Below are positions 21,901 through 30,276 of a stretch of DNA of 37,083 nt, piece by piece. Under the pieces are notes generated by a model, which saw nothing but the letters and a program-made list of their open reading frames with translations, did not search any database and was not told the origin of the DNA. Made by a program: the position numbers and the translations under genes. The stretch is from Chlamydiota bacterium (GTDB lineage: Bacteria; Chlamydiota; Chlamydiia; Chlamydiales; Rhabdochlamydiaceae): NCBI GenBank assembly GCA_026398435.1, contig JAPLSW010000075.1, positions 13,255-50,337 of the forward strand. The letters are read 5' to 3'. Each line of letters starts with the position of its first letter. Within the stretch, counting starts at the first letter, position 1.

Positions 21901-23205
21901 CTATTTTTCTATAAAAGGAATAACCTTATATTCGAGCCTTGCTGGGATCTCAATTTTCAGAAGAACATCATTTTCTTCGTAATCAGAGAAGATCACCCTC
22001 CCCTCTTTCATCAGCTCCGCCACAAGGGCGTACTGACTTTGAGGGATCCTAAGGGTAAAGATCTTCCTAAGACGAGAAAGTTCTTCAATCATAACCTCAG
22101 AAAGTTCCTCAAGACCCGTTCTATGAAGAGCTGAAATTTGCACAGTCTTCGGGAATTTTACTCGGAGCTTAGTTAAAATCATCGGATCTTGGCATGCATC
22201 AATTTTATTGAGCACCGTGATGATCGGATGATCGGCCGCTCCCAGCTCTTTCAATACTTCAAGAGTGGCCTCTGCCTGCTCTATAGCTTGGGGATGAGAG
22301 ACATCAATCAGGTGGAGTAAAATATCGGTGTGAACCGCCTCTTCCAAGGTGCTTTTAAAAGAAGCAACGAGAGTATGAGGAATTTTACGGATAAAACCGA
22401 CCGTATCAATCAGAAGGATCTCCTGGCGATTGGGAAGGAGAAACTTTCTGGTTGTCGTATCAAGCGTTGCAAAGAGCTTATCCTCGACAAGCACATCAGC
22501 ACTGGTAAGGGTTTTTAACAGAGTAGATTTTCCGGCATTGGTATAGCCGATGATAGCAAATGTCGGGATACCAGAGCGAAGGCGGGCGACCCTCTGTGTT
22601 GTCCTTTGGTTTACGACCTCTTCAATCTCTTTTTGGAGCACTTCGATACGACGGCGCAGAAGGCGTCTATCGATCTCAATCTGCTTTTCCCCTTCCCCTT
22701 TCAAAAAGCCACCACCGCCAGTAGACTGGCGAGAAAGGTGAGTCCAAAGCTTTCTTAGACGGGGAAATTGGTATTTGACCTTGGCAAGTTCGATCTGCAA
22801 TTTAGCTTCTTTTGTTTGCGCTCTTTGCGCAAACACTTCGATAATAAGCTCGGTTCTATCGATGATGGGAAGCTGAAATATCGCCTCTACATTCCTCTGC
22901 TGGTGCGGTGAGATCTCATCATCAAAAATCACAAGCTCTATCCCTTGCTCTTTAGAAAGGATCGCCAGCTCTTCAAGCTTTCCCGATCCGAGATAAGTGG
23001 CAGAGTCATATTTTTTTATAGGACAAGTAATGGTGAGGGTATCGTGGATACCAAATGTCTCACAAAGGCGGTGCAGCTCCCTAAGATGGTCTTCGCAGGT
23101 TATCTTATCTCCTCCCGATTTATAAACACCGAGTAGTAGAGCCTTTTTAATTTTATGAAGATTAAATCCCTGCATTGGTGGCGGGGGATTTTTAGGTGTT
23201 GTCAT
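21901..23205 (-). CDS. hflX: GTPase HflX
   Basis: Ribosome-associated GTPase, 434 aa, that splits stalled or stressed 70S ribosomes. The N-terminal HflX domain contains YLGSGKLEEL (71-80) and the glycine-rich loop with GGGGFLKGEGEKQIEIDRR (163-181). The G domain has G1 GYTNAGKS (220-227), G3 DTVG (267-270) and G4 NKID (about 340). The ATG overlaps the stop of the upstream PhnP-like gene by 4 nt (ATGA), so the two are translationally coupled; the same pair is adjacent in Chlamydia trachomatis (known gene order, from memory). Confidence 0.96.
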   Translation of the reverse strand: MTTPKNPPPPMQGFNLHKIKKALLLGVYKSGGDKITCEDHLRELHRLCETFGIHDTLTITCPIKKYDSATYLGSGKLEELAILSKEQGIELVIFDDEISPHQQRNVEAIFQLPIIDRTELIIEVFAQRAQTKEAKLQIELAKVKYQFPRLRKLWTHLSRQSTGGGGFLKGEGEKQIEIDRRLLRRRIEVLQKEIEEVVNQRTTQRVARLRSGIPTFAIIGYTNAGKSTLLKTLTSADVLVEDKLFATLDTTTRKFLLPNRQEILLIDTVGFIRKIPHTLVASFKSTLEEAVHTDILLHLIDVSHPQAIEQAEATLEVLKELGAADHPIITVLNKIDACQDPMILTKLRVKFPKTVQISALHRTGLEELSEVMIEELSRLRKIFTLRIPQSQYALVAELMKEGRVIFSDYEENDVLLKIEIPARLEYKVIPFIEK

Positions 23206-23993
23206 GCGAGTCCTTCGTAGTTAAATTCGATTCGTAATCCGTCATGGGCAAATTGTATCCCCTTAGGTAAAAGAGAAGAATCTCTTTCAAAATCCACATC
23301 ATGGGCTACATGGGTAAAGTAGGTCCTTTTAGCCTGAGCTTTTTGAGAAAAAGCTATCGCCTCCTCAATGCTAAAGTGCATGGGCGAAGTAGTTTGCCGA
23401 AGAGCGCTTATCACTAAGATATCGATACCGGAGATAGCATCAATGACTTCTTGAGAGTAGTCCTTGATATCAGAGAGGTACGCGAGATTGCCAATTTTTA
23501 TTCCGGTCACCTTCATCCCACTTTGAAAATAGCTCAAATATTTAAACCTTAGCCCCGCAAATTCAACCAATCCAAAGAGATCTTGTATGAGTTTAAATTC
23601 AAAAAATAGCCCCTCATTCTCCCCCTTTTCTTTATCCATAAGATAGTGGGTCCTAAACCGCATCTCTTCAAAGGTCTCATCGGAAAGCAAGATAGGGAGC
23701 TTCTTTTTCTGTGCGTAGCAATATCCTTTCAAGTCATCCACGCACGCTATGTGGTCGAAATGGGGATGGGTAAGTAAGGCGCCATCAAGAGTGTCAATGC
23801 AAGCATCTAGCAGCTGCTGCCGAATCTCGGGACCTGCATCGATAAGGAGATTTTTACCATCTACTTGGAGTAGCGCCGCAGAGCGGCGCCTTTTATTAAA
23901 GGCAGATGTGGATAGGCAAACAGAGCATTTGCAGGCAATAGCGGGCACTCCCATCGACCCACCTGTCCCTAAAAATAATAAACTTCCCTGCAT
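23202..23993 (-). CDS. PhnP-like metallo-beta-lactamase-fold hydrolase
   Basis: MBL-fold protein, 263 aa from the ATG at 23993, which has AAAGG upstream; a GTG nine bases earlier is less well placed. The metal site is HPHFDH (76-81). An N-terminal CKCSVC (C21, C23, C26) matches the structural zinc site of PhnP-type cyclic phosphodiesterases. Later His and Asp residues are in LSDIKDY and FTHVAHDVDFERD. PhnP itself opens cyclic phosphates in phosphonate degradation, but no phn genes are here, so the role is more likely nucleotide or RNA-related (inference). Third gene of a four-gene minus-strand string. Confidence 0.85.
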   Translation of the reverse strand: MQGSLLFLGTGGSMGVPAIACKCSVCLSTSAFNKRRRSAALLQVDGKNLLIDAGPEIRQQLLDACIDTLDGALLTHPHFDHIACVDDLKGYCYAQKKKLPILLSDETFEEMRFRTHYLMDKEKGENEGLFFEFKLIQDLFGLVEFAGLRFKYLSYFQSGMKVTGIKIGNLAYLSDIKDYSQEVIDAISGIDILVISALRQTTSPMHFSIEEAIAFSQKAQAKRTYFTHVAHDVDFERDSSLLPKGIQFAHDGLRIEFNYEGLA

Positions 23994-24022
23994 GAGCCGC
24001 ACCTTTTCTTGATTGTCCTATC

Positions 24023-25033
24023 TTATGGATTGTAGGATAATGCCCTGCTTTTGGAAAGGAGTATCTTGGTAATTTCAGGGATATGACTATCTACACCTGT
24101 GACTATTGCCTCAGCGAGCATCTTGGCAAATAAGGCATGATACAAAAGCCCCCTTGAGCCAAGCCCCGTCATCACCCAAAGATTATCCTTTACCTTTCCA
24201 ATTAAAGGAAAATAATGCCCTTTGGATGTTACACGGATACCGGCCTTTACCTCGATAGGATCGAGGACAAGTCCAGGATATAAAGTCTCCATTTTAGGGC
24301 TGAGAGCCTTGATGGCCGACTCTAGGTCGGGCTCTAAGCTTCTATTTCCCCTTTCATAAGTAGCTCCGGCAGAGAACATCCCTTCCACTCCTTTAGCAAT
24401 GTACCCCTTGCCAATTAAGCTTCTCGGAAGAGGAGGCAGGGAAGGAGGCCAGGAGCAAAGGAGGCTTTGGCCCCGTGTTGTATCGAGGCGAAATGCAGAA
24501 AACTCTTTAAAACCGAATATACCAACGCCGGCAGCTACTATGATTGCATCAAAGCCCTCAAGCTCATCTAGTCGCCCCACCTCTTTTTTATGCAAGGTAA
24601 CTCCCCCCTCCTCACACACGCTAAAAAGGGATTGAAGATAGGGAGTTGTTTGAACCGCGCCCCCTGATTTAATTAAGAATCTATTGCCCTCAATATGGGT
24701 GATATCAGAGAAGTTTCTGGTATGCTCCATCATGGCGGCTTTCTGAGATTCATTTTGAGCGATCCTCTCAATGCCTGAAAAATCAGATAGAGGATTGCTG
24801 CTATATTTTTGAGCTATTTGAATAAGATGTTTTGTTTCAAAAATAGCCTCCTCTGCAAGAAGACTTCTTTTTATCTCTTCCCCTACGTAGGGATGGATAA
24901 GGCCCGAGGCGATCCCTGAGGCACCAGCCGCTACTCCCCCTTTATCAAAGACACTTACAGAGCATCCCCTTTTTTGGAGGTAATAACAAAGAGCAAGCCC
25001 TGCAAAGCCCGATCCGATAATAGCTATTTTCAT
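24023..25033 (-). CDS. FAD-dependent oxidoreductase (DAO family)
   Basis: 336-aa flavoprotein of the D-amino-acid oxidase superfamily. The N-terminal dinucleotide fold is IIGSGFAGLALCYYL (GxGxxG at 7-12), followed by VFDKGGVAAGASGIASGL, typical of DAO enzymes. The C-terminal FAD-contact region is WVMTGLGSRGLLYHALFA. GASGIASGLIHP resembles the oxidase half of MnmC, so a tRNA wobble-uridine modification role is one option; a D-amino acid or glycine oxidase is another. Its ATG overlaps the upstream membrane gene by 4 nt, and the PhnP-like gene follows after about 30 nt. Confidence 0.75.
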   Translation of the reverse strand: MKIAIIGSGFAGLALCYYLQKRGCSVSVFDKGGVAAGASGIASGLIHPYVGEEIKRSLLAEEAIFETKHLIQIAQKYSSNPLSDFSGIERIAQNESQKAAMMEHTRNFSDITHIEGNRFLIKSGGAVQTTPYLQSLFSVCEEGGVTLHKKEVGRLDELEGFDAIIVAAGVGIFGFKEFSAFRLDTTRGQSLLCSWPPSLPPLPRSLIGKGYIAKGVEGMFSAGATYERGNRSLEPDLESAIKALSPKMETLYPGLVLDPIEVKAGIRVTSKGHYFPLIGKVKDNLWVMTGLGSRGLLYHALFAKMLAEAIVTGVDSHIPEITKILLSKSRALSYNP

Positions 25034-25857
25034 AAAACAGAGGCTCTCTCTGTTTTACGTAAGTAAATATAACTTTCAGCCGCAAAATTAAAAAAGAATA
25101 CAACAACCGGAGTAGACAGGGCGCTGAAGGCAAAAGAGGTCACTACCTGCTGCCCAAAATAGGAAAGACCCGATGTGGCTATGAGGTAAGTAGATTCTGT
25201 TAGATGCCCGGCAAAGTACAGAAGTCCGAGTACTAGAGCCACCGGTAAAACCGCAAAAAACAGGAGGGCGATGTGCGTTAAAAGCCTTGCCTGTATTGTT
25301 TTCCACTGACGAATAACCATTTCAAAGGAGCATTCTGAACGAAGAGCAACTGCCGGCGTTAGGAAAAAGATCACAAGCATATTAACAAGTGCAAGCACTA
25401 TGAAACTAAGAACAAGGAGAAAAGGGACAAAAGAAAGAAGAATACTTACTACAGTTCCTATGAACGGAATTTCCTTTAAAATATAGAAAAAGCCGATCAC
25501 ACTCCAGAGCATTAAATAGGCCATAGAAAGAGGTAGGGTTAAATAGGTCGCCGAGACCATGAGATCCCACGATTTTTTTCCCAGCTCCCTAAAGGAAAAA
25601 GAGAGTCCCTTTACCTCATTATGGTAGGCTCTTATCAGGACAATCCCTGTAGCTAAAAGGATACTTGCTGTAATGAAGATAGGAAAGAAACTAAATTTAA
25701 GCCTTACCCAGTCTCCGGCTCCTTCCGATAAAGCGCGAAATAGGGTGATAAAAACACCGCAGCTTGCAACTAATGGATAGGTAAATAGAAATTTTTTCTT
25801 CGAAAAGCAAAATTTTAACGATCTATGAAACATCCGATCTATGTCATTCCAGCCCAT
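25030..25857 (-). CDS. multi-pass membrane protein
   Basis: 275 aa with about six hydrophobic segments (around residues 25-45, 55-75, 100-130, 135-175, 195-220 and 240-260), arranged as in DUF-type integral membrane proteins of unknown function. The N-terminus is cytosolic-looking and basic (SLKFCFSKKKF). First gene of the four-gene string ending in hflX, with a 4-nt overlap to the FAD oxidoreductase. No transport or catalytic motif was recognised; I cannot propose a substrate. Confidence 0.65.
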   Translation of the reverse strand: MGWNDIDRMFHRSLKFCFSKKKFLFTYPLVASCGVFITLFRALSEGAGDWVRLKFSFFPIFITASILLATGIVLIRAYHNEVKGLSFSFRELGKKSWDLMVSATYLTLPLSMAYLMLWSVIGFFYILKEIPFIGTVVSILLSFVPFLLVLSFIVLALVNMLVIFFLTPAVALRSECSFEMVIRQWKTIQARLLTHIALLFFAVLPVALVLGLLYFAGHLTESTYLIATSGLSYFGQQVVTSFAFSALSTPVVVFFFNFAAESYIYLRKTERASVL

Positions 25858-25960
25858 GAGAATCCCCCCTTTAGCTACTTAAGAGCTGTAGAGAATACCT
25901 CAACATGGGTGATTTTTTCACTAAAGAAGAGCCCCTTCAACTATTTTCAACCTTAAGGCT

Positions 25961-27565
25961 CTATACCTCTTCGCCTCTTGCATACCTTTCGAGAAGCGGC
26001 TTAGAATAGGTAAAGTAAAAATTACAAAGATTCGGGGCAATTTTTCGAATTGTTTCCAGAGGAACACCTCTAGCCACTTGCTCCATAATCCTTACGATCG
26101 ATTCTGCTCTCATAATAGGGAGATGATCTGGATTACTACAGTCAAATCCAGACTCAAAATAGCCTTTTTCTAAATTTTCAGCGATTGTATCCCATACTGA
26201 ACGTTCTTCAGAGGTAAATGCGTCTATAGAACCTTTCATCTGCTCGCGTAGAGCCCTATCTTTAGCTAAAGCTTGGTCTAGAAGTCTTTCTTCCTCAGAC
26301 CCTGTTTTAACTGGTTGGATGTCATTTTTCACAATTCGATTAAATAAGAAATGAAGAGATTCATGAGCCAAGGTCCCCTCCCTATTATTGCCATAATTCA
26401 ACTTATAAAGTACCCTGGTCACTTCAGATGTGCTAGGATCGGTTATTGATTCATAAACTAACCCCCCAGATTTTATAAATATTGTATGTCTACTATTATA
26501 TCCGCCTATTGTACTCTTATAAGATTTCATATTGTAGCAGCCCCATAATCGATCCTCTTGAGCTCCTGTCCCCGAAAAAATAATATTCCCTTTTTCCCGA
26601 GTCATCAAAGCGGCAAGAGCTTCAATAACATGCCTTGTTTCTTCCGAGTCCCATAATTTTGTAACCAGAGCTTTAATCGTTTCACGAACCTCTTCTCTTG
26701 TGGGTCCATATAGTTCTCCTTTACGAAGGAGCGTACCATCTTGTAAATCTAGATCAGACTCTAAAATAAGCTGTTGATCTTGAAAATACGAATGGGAAAG
26801 AACTATAGAAAGAGGAGTTAAAGGCTTAGCAGGATCTTGTTTTTCTACAGGATCGTTTTGCATAAGCAAACGATTCTTCTCTTTGAGGACACAATTGTTC
26901 CCAGTGAGACTCCAATCTTCATTAAAAATTTTTGCATTATACGATGAAATCCTGGATTGCAGAACATCATAATAATGCATGTGCTCATAAATTCCAGATG
27001 AACAAGGTTCTGAAATCACGGATGCTTCTATCGAAGATCCCTGGCTGATTAGCTGGCGGCTTACCTCAACCCGATGAGAACTTGCATAAAAATCCCTCTG
27101 CTTATTTGTATTTTTTATCACTACTTTCATAAGCAATTGTGCGGCAAAAACCTGATCAGCCCTTGAAGGATCAATATCCAGTTCTCTATAGCCAAGGCGT
27201 GGGTCTTTAAAAACCCTCCGAAACGCATCAAAAGTTTTCCCATCTCCCCTGGATGCATGATACTTATCAATAGCCGCTTGAGCTTTTTCTAAGGCAGGAG
27301 GATCGAATGCATCATAGGTCTTTGCTAGAGCTTTATCACCTTGTAAAGACTCTACAATCGGTATTTTCACAGTTTTTTTAGTCCCCACAAGATCATCCAC
27401 TTCCTCTACATCACTAACTAAATAACTTTGGATAAAATCATAAATCTTTCGTTTTTGATATCCATCAAGTGGATCGTAAAGAATAGGTCGGGATGAAGTG
27501 CTTGCAAAGCCAGAACTTGAGGAAGAACCAGCTACCGGCATGTCGCTATATAAGGAATGAACCAT
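25961..27565 (-). CDS. putative zinc metallopeptidase, possible effector
   Basis: 534 aa from the ATG at 27565, which has AAGG eight bases upstream; the in-frame GTG at 27574 overlaps that site and is less likely. The first 30 residues are Ser-rich (AGSSSSSGFASTSSRP) with no Sec signal, as often seen in type III substrates. The body is mostly helical, then a beta-rich part (about 320-390) leads into LAHESLHFLF, an HExxH zinc motif at residues 401-405. A plausible third ligand is E488 in MRAESIVRIMEQ. The HExxH plus a downstream Glu inside a helix is the gluzincin pattern. No known peptidase family was recognised. The neighbouring gene at 27796 shares the Ser/Pro-rich start and a similar QLL...VV helix. 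Confidence 0.6.
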   Translation of the reverse strand: MVHSLYSDMPVAGSSSSSGFASTSSRPILYDPLDGYQKRKIYDFIQSYLVSDVEEVDDLVGTKKTVKIPIVESLQGDKALAKTYDAFDPPALEKAQAAIDKYHASRGDGKTFDAFRRVFKDPRLGYRELDIDPSRADQVFAAQLLMKVVIKNTNKQRDFYASSHRVEVSRQLISQGSSIEASVISEPCSSGIYEHMHYYDVLQSRISSYNAKIFNEDWSLTGNNCVLKEKNRLLMQNDPVEKQDPAKPLTPLSIVLSHSYFQDQQLILESDLDLQDGTLLRKGELYGPTREEVRETIKALVTKLWDSEETRHVIEALAALMTREKGNIIFSGTGAQEDRLWGCYNMKSYKSTIGGYNSRHTIFIKSGGLVYESITDPSTSEVTRVLYKLNYGNNREGTLAHESLHFLFNRIVKNDIQPVKTGSEEERLLDQALAKDRALREQMKGSIDAFTSEERSVWDTIAENLEKGYFESGFDCSNPDHLPIMRAESIVRIMEQVARGVPLETIRKIAPNLCNFYFTYSKPLLERYARGEEV

Positions 27566-27795
27566 AATAAACACCTTAAATTTTAAATAAATCCAACAAA
27601 CCTATCACACAGCAATCGCCCAACAATTAAACTTCTTAATAGAATTAGAGAAGTTAAGGACCCCTTATTTCAGCCTTTGAATCGAGCAATAAAGGAGGAT
27701 CTCTTAAAGCTACCCCCTCTTCTAAATAAGCTGTAACAGGAAGAGGAGACACCTCTTGAGACTCTGCCACAGAACAGGTCTGAGCCTCCCTTAAA

Positions 27796-28785
27796 CTATC
27801 TAAAATGCTTTTGAACAGCGTTCTCTACTTGCTCATTACACTCCTGAGTGGCTAGCATCTGCATATAAGGATCTAGACCCAAGGACACTACTGAGGCTAG
27901 TATTCTATCTTTAATAGCACAGATCTCAGCGACCACTGCAAAAACATCCTCAGATCCAATAGGCAAGGCTTCAAGCTGAGAGCAATAACCTGTTAAATTC
28001 TGAAAATCGATAACCAAAGCCCTATCGCCCTCAGGATCTAAAGCTAAAATCTCTTCATAAAATCGCTGAGAAAAATCTGGGTGAGCAAGCCACTGTCCAA
28101 AATCCTCAGCTGCTAGAGCGTCAATCATTTCTTCATTGGATTGTTGCAATCGGACAGTAATTGCTTCCTTAGCTCTATGCTTTGCCTCCGATGATCTCGC
28201 AAAATACACTGCACTTGTAACGCTTTTTTGCTCGGGCACCTTTGAAAAAGCCTTTAGTACAGCCCATTCAATTCTGCTTATGAAATTTGCATGGGATATA
28301 GGAAGTCTCATTTTTCTTTGATCAAAAATAAGACCTTTTAATTCACTAGGTTTCTCGGGATCAAAGTCTGTAAAAGTAGATGTATTGGCATCGCGTATAG
28401 TTTCTTTTACAACTTCGAGTAGTAACTGGTTAAAGACAAACTGAGATTCAGAAACGGGGCCCCTACCAAAGCCACCGGCAGGTATTGGAGACTGCCTTCT
28501 AGCTTCTATTTCAAGGAACACCTCTTTATCGAAATAGGCATAATGAAGAGGCCGGTAGATATAGTCCTTTTCTTTGCTACCACCACCCGCAATAGCATCG
28601 AGAATCTTTTCAGAAAATATGTCATGCATATCCCGCAAATACTGGCTGATATAGTCAGAGTCTTGCCTAATTGGAAGAGGGGCTCTATCAGTAAAATCTA
28701 CTGGATGAGAGCTGGCACTCCCGGCCGGGGCTGATGCCACTTCCCAAGGCATAGGAGACGATATTGGACGTGAAGTTGGGATCAT
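27796..28785 (-). CDS. hypothetical protein, frameshifted near the C-terminus
   Basis: 329 aa from the ATG at 28785 (AGG five bases upstream); a GTG two codons earlier is less likely. The N-terminus is Pro/Ser/Ala-rich (IPTSRPISSPMPW...) without a Sec signal. The remainder is helical. The segment FVFNQLLLEVVKETI resembles VFAAQLLMKVVIKN in the HExxH protein downstream, so the two may share an N-terminal domain (weak). After NEQVENAVQ the frame stops as KHFR, but the +1 frame continues as KSILDSLREAQTCSVAESQE and stays open for about 50 codons to a TAA at 27654, with protein-like composition. A frameshift at CAAAAG (about 27807) is likely. Function unknown; secreted effector is inference only. 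Confidence 0.55.
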   Translation of the reverse strand: MIPTSRPISSPMPWEVASAPAGSASSHPVDFTDRAPLPIRQDSDYISQYLRDMHDIFSEKILDAIAGGGSKEKDYIYRPLHYAYFDKEVFLEIEARRQSPIPAGGFGRGPVSESQFVFNQLLLEVVKETIRDANTSTFTDFDPEKPSELKGLIFDQRKMRLPISHANFISRIEWAVLKAFSKVPEQKSVTSAVYFARSSEAKHRAKEAITVRLQQSNEEMIDALAAEDFGQWLAHPDFSQRFYEEILALDPEGDRALVIDFQNLTGYCSQLEALPIGSEDVFAVVAEICAIKDRILASVVSLGLDPYMQMLATQECNEQVENAVQKHFR

Positions 28786-28905
28786 ATCCACCTGTTTTTC
28801 TATTAATTTTACAGAATTAATAGAATAAATAACAGTCGATGTTAATTTTTAATTAAAATAGATATGTAAATATTTAGTTTGTAAAAAACAAATAACCAGT
28901 TCCTT

Positions 28906-30087
28906 TTAAAGGACCTGGGATTTTAGCTCCGGAAAATATTCTTCTAATCCTTGCTTCCAAGGATAACAAGTCACGTGATCGAATTTCTTCATAAACCGAT
29001 CTTGACTAAGGACAATAGATTCACAATTCTCAATCTCCTTTGTTATCTTGATAAAGGCACTAAGGTCCTTTTCACTAAGAGAGTCTGAACTTTTGATTTC
29101 AATACAAAGCAGCGGTTTTCCTGGCCTTTCTACGACTAAATCTACTTCCACATCTGAGGGAGTTCGGATAAAAGAAAACCTGTAATCTGGTTGAAAATAG
29201 CTTCCCAGTCGAATAAATTCGAGGAGGATAAAATGTTCAAAAGCCTCTCCGTAAGCTACAGTTTTGGGCACTAAAGGCACAGAAAGCCTTCTGGACAGAC
29301 TGCGAACGACACCTGGGTCAAAAAAATAAAACTTAGGTTTTTCCATTAAACGTTTACGGAAAGAGTGGTGATAAGACTCTAAAAAGAACCCGATCATCGT
29401 ATCTTCTAGAATACAGAAGTATTCTTTAATCGTTTTATCATCTACACCCACATCTCTTGCGATATTTGCGTAGTTGATAATCTTCCCATTACACTGCGCA
29501 GCAACTTCTAGAAAGCGACGAAATGGGGGCAATTTTCTTATCAGCTGCTCATTCCAAATCTCTTCCTTAAGATAGGTATCTGCATAGGAGCGTAAAAAAT
29601 CCCCTTTTTCCAAATCGTCATCTAAACTGTAAATTTTAGGTAGGGTTCCGAATTGTAAAGCCTTTTCTAAATCGAAGCGCTCTTTTAGCTCAAAGCAAGA
29701 GAGGGTATACAAATGGTACACAAAAGCGCGCCCAGCAAGCAAATTTGCCCCGCCGTGTTTTAATTTTCGTGCACTAGACCCGGTTAATATGAATATTTTA
29801 CCCGTCTTTTCTTCAATTAAGCGATGAACCTCATCTAAAAGGGCCGGGACCTTTTGTATCTCATCGATAATAACATAGATAGTCTCTTTGGGAAGAGCCT
29901 TTACCATGGCATAAAGATTACTGGGATTTAAGAACAACTGCTCTTCAATACTAGAGTCTAAAAGATCAAGCCAAAGGCAATCTTGTGGCGCAAAGCTCTT
30001 TTTAAGCAGGGTGCTTTTCCCGGTACCCCTCGGACCAAAAAGAAAAAAGCTGTGCTTTGGGGAAAAGTGCCTAAAACGGGAAAACAT
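28906..30087 (-). CDS. AAA ATPase with DUF4143-type C-terminus
   Basis: 393-aa member of the AAA_14/DUF4143 group, function unknown. Walker A is GPRGTGKST (18-26), Walker B is YVIIDEIQ (71-78), followed by ILTGSSARKL. A winged-helix-like part (NIARDVGVDDKTIKEYFCILE) lies mid-protein. The C-terminal PD-(D/E)XK-like signature is DVEVDLVV plus CIEIKSS. The domain plan equals the ATPase at 18192, but overall identity looks low, so the two probably arrived separately. The ribosome binding site (GGAG) is part of a repeat unit, and three inverted-repeat pairs fill the 175 bp upstream. No partner gene is adjacent. Confidence 0.88.
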   Translation of the reverse strand: MFSRFRHFSPKHSFFLFGPRGTGKSTLLKKSFAPQDCLWLDLLDSSIEEQLFLNPSNLYAMVKALPKETIYVIIDEIQKVPALLDEVHRLIEEKTGKIFILTGSSARKLKHGGANLLAGRAFVYHLYTLSCFELKERFDLEKALQFGTLPKIYSLDDDLEKGDFLRSYADTYLKEEIWNEQLIRKLPPFRRFLEVAAQCNGKIINYANIARDVGVDDKTIKEYFCILEDTMIGFFLESYHHSFRKRLMEKPKFYFFDPGVVRSLSRRLSVPLVPKTVAYGEAFEHFILLEFIRLGSYFQPDYRFSFIRTPSDVEVDLVVERPGKPLLCIEIKSSDSLSEKDLSAFIKITKEIENCESIVLSQDRFMKKFDHVTCYPWKQGLEEYFPELKSQVL

Positions 30088-30261
30088 ACCATACTCCAGA
30101 TTTGCCTGCTTTTCTCGGAGTATATTCCATTTACACGGTTAAATCAACATGTTTTTATGTATTTCAGGAGTACAACTCCGGAAATACTCAAAAAAACCGA
30201 TAAAATCAATAGAAATCGGACCATACTCCGGAAAACGCAGGCATTTCCGGAGTATGGTCCG
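30088..30261. repeat. three inverted-repeat pairs sharing one core
   Basis: Six copies of a core like TTTCCGGAGTATGGTCC in alternating orientation. Pair A: 30088-30100 with 30113-30123. Pair B: 30160-30170 with 30176-30186 (one mismatch, 5-nt loop). Pair C: 30217-30234 with 30244-30261, 18-bp perfect arms around 9 nt. Pair A includes the ribosome binding site of the ATPase. The block sits between the ATPase start and the stop of the outer membrane protein gene. Confidence 0.85.
30190..30219 (-). terminator. possible terminator of the outer membrane protein gene
   Basis: On the minus strand a short stem (CCGAT...ATCGG) is followed by seven T. The stem is only five pairs and overlaps repeat pair C, which may itself act in termination. 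Confidence 0.35.
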
Positions 30262-30276
30262 GATTTATCAGAAAAA

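Noticed and set aside
30088..30261. CRISPR-like array
   Set aside because: The copies alternate in orientation, there are no regular spacers and no cas genes nearby.
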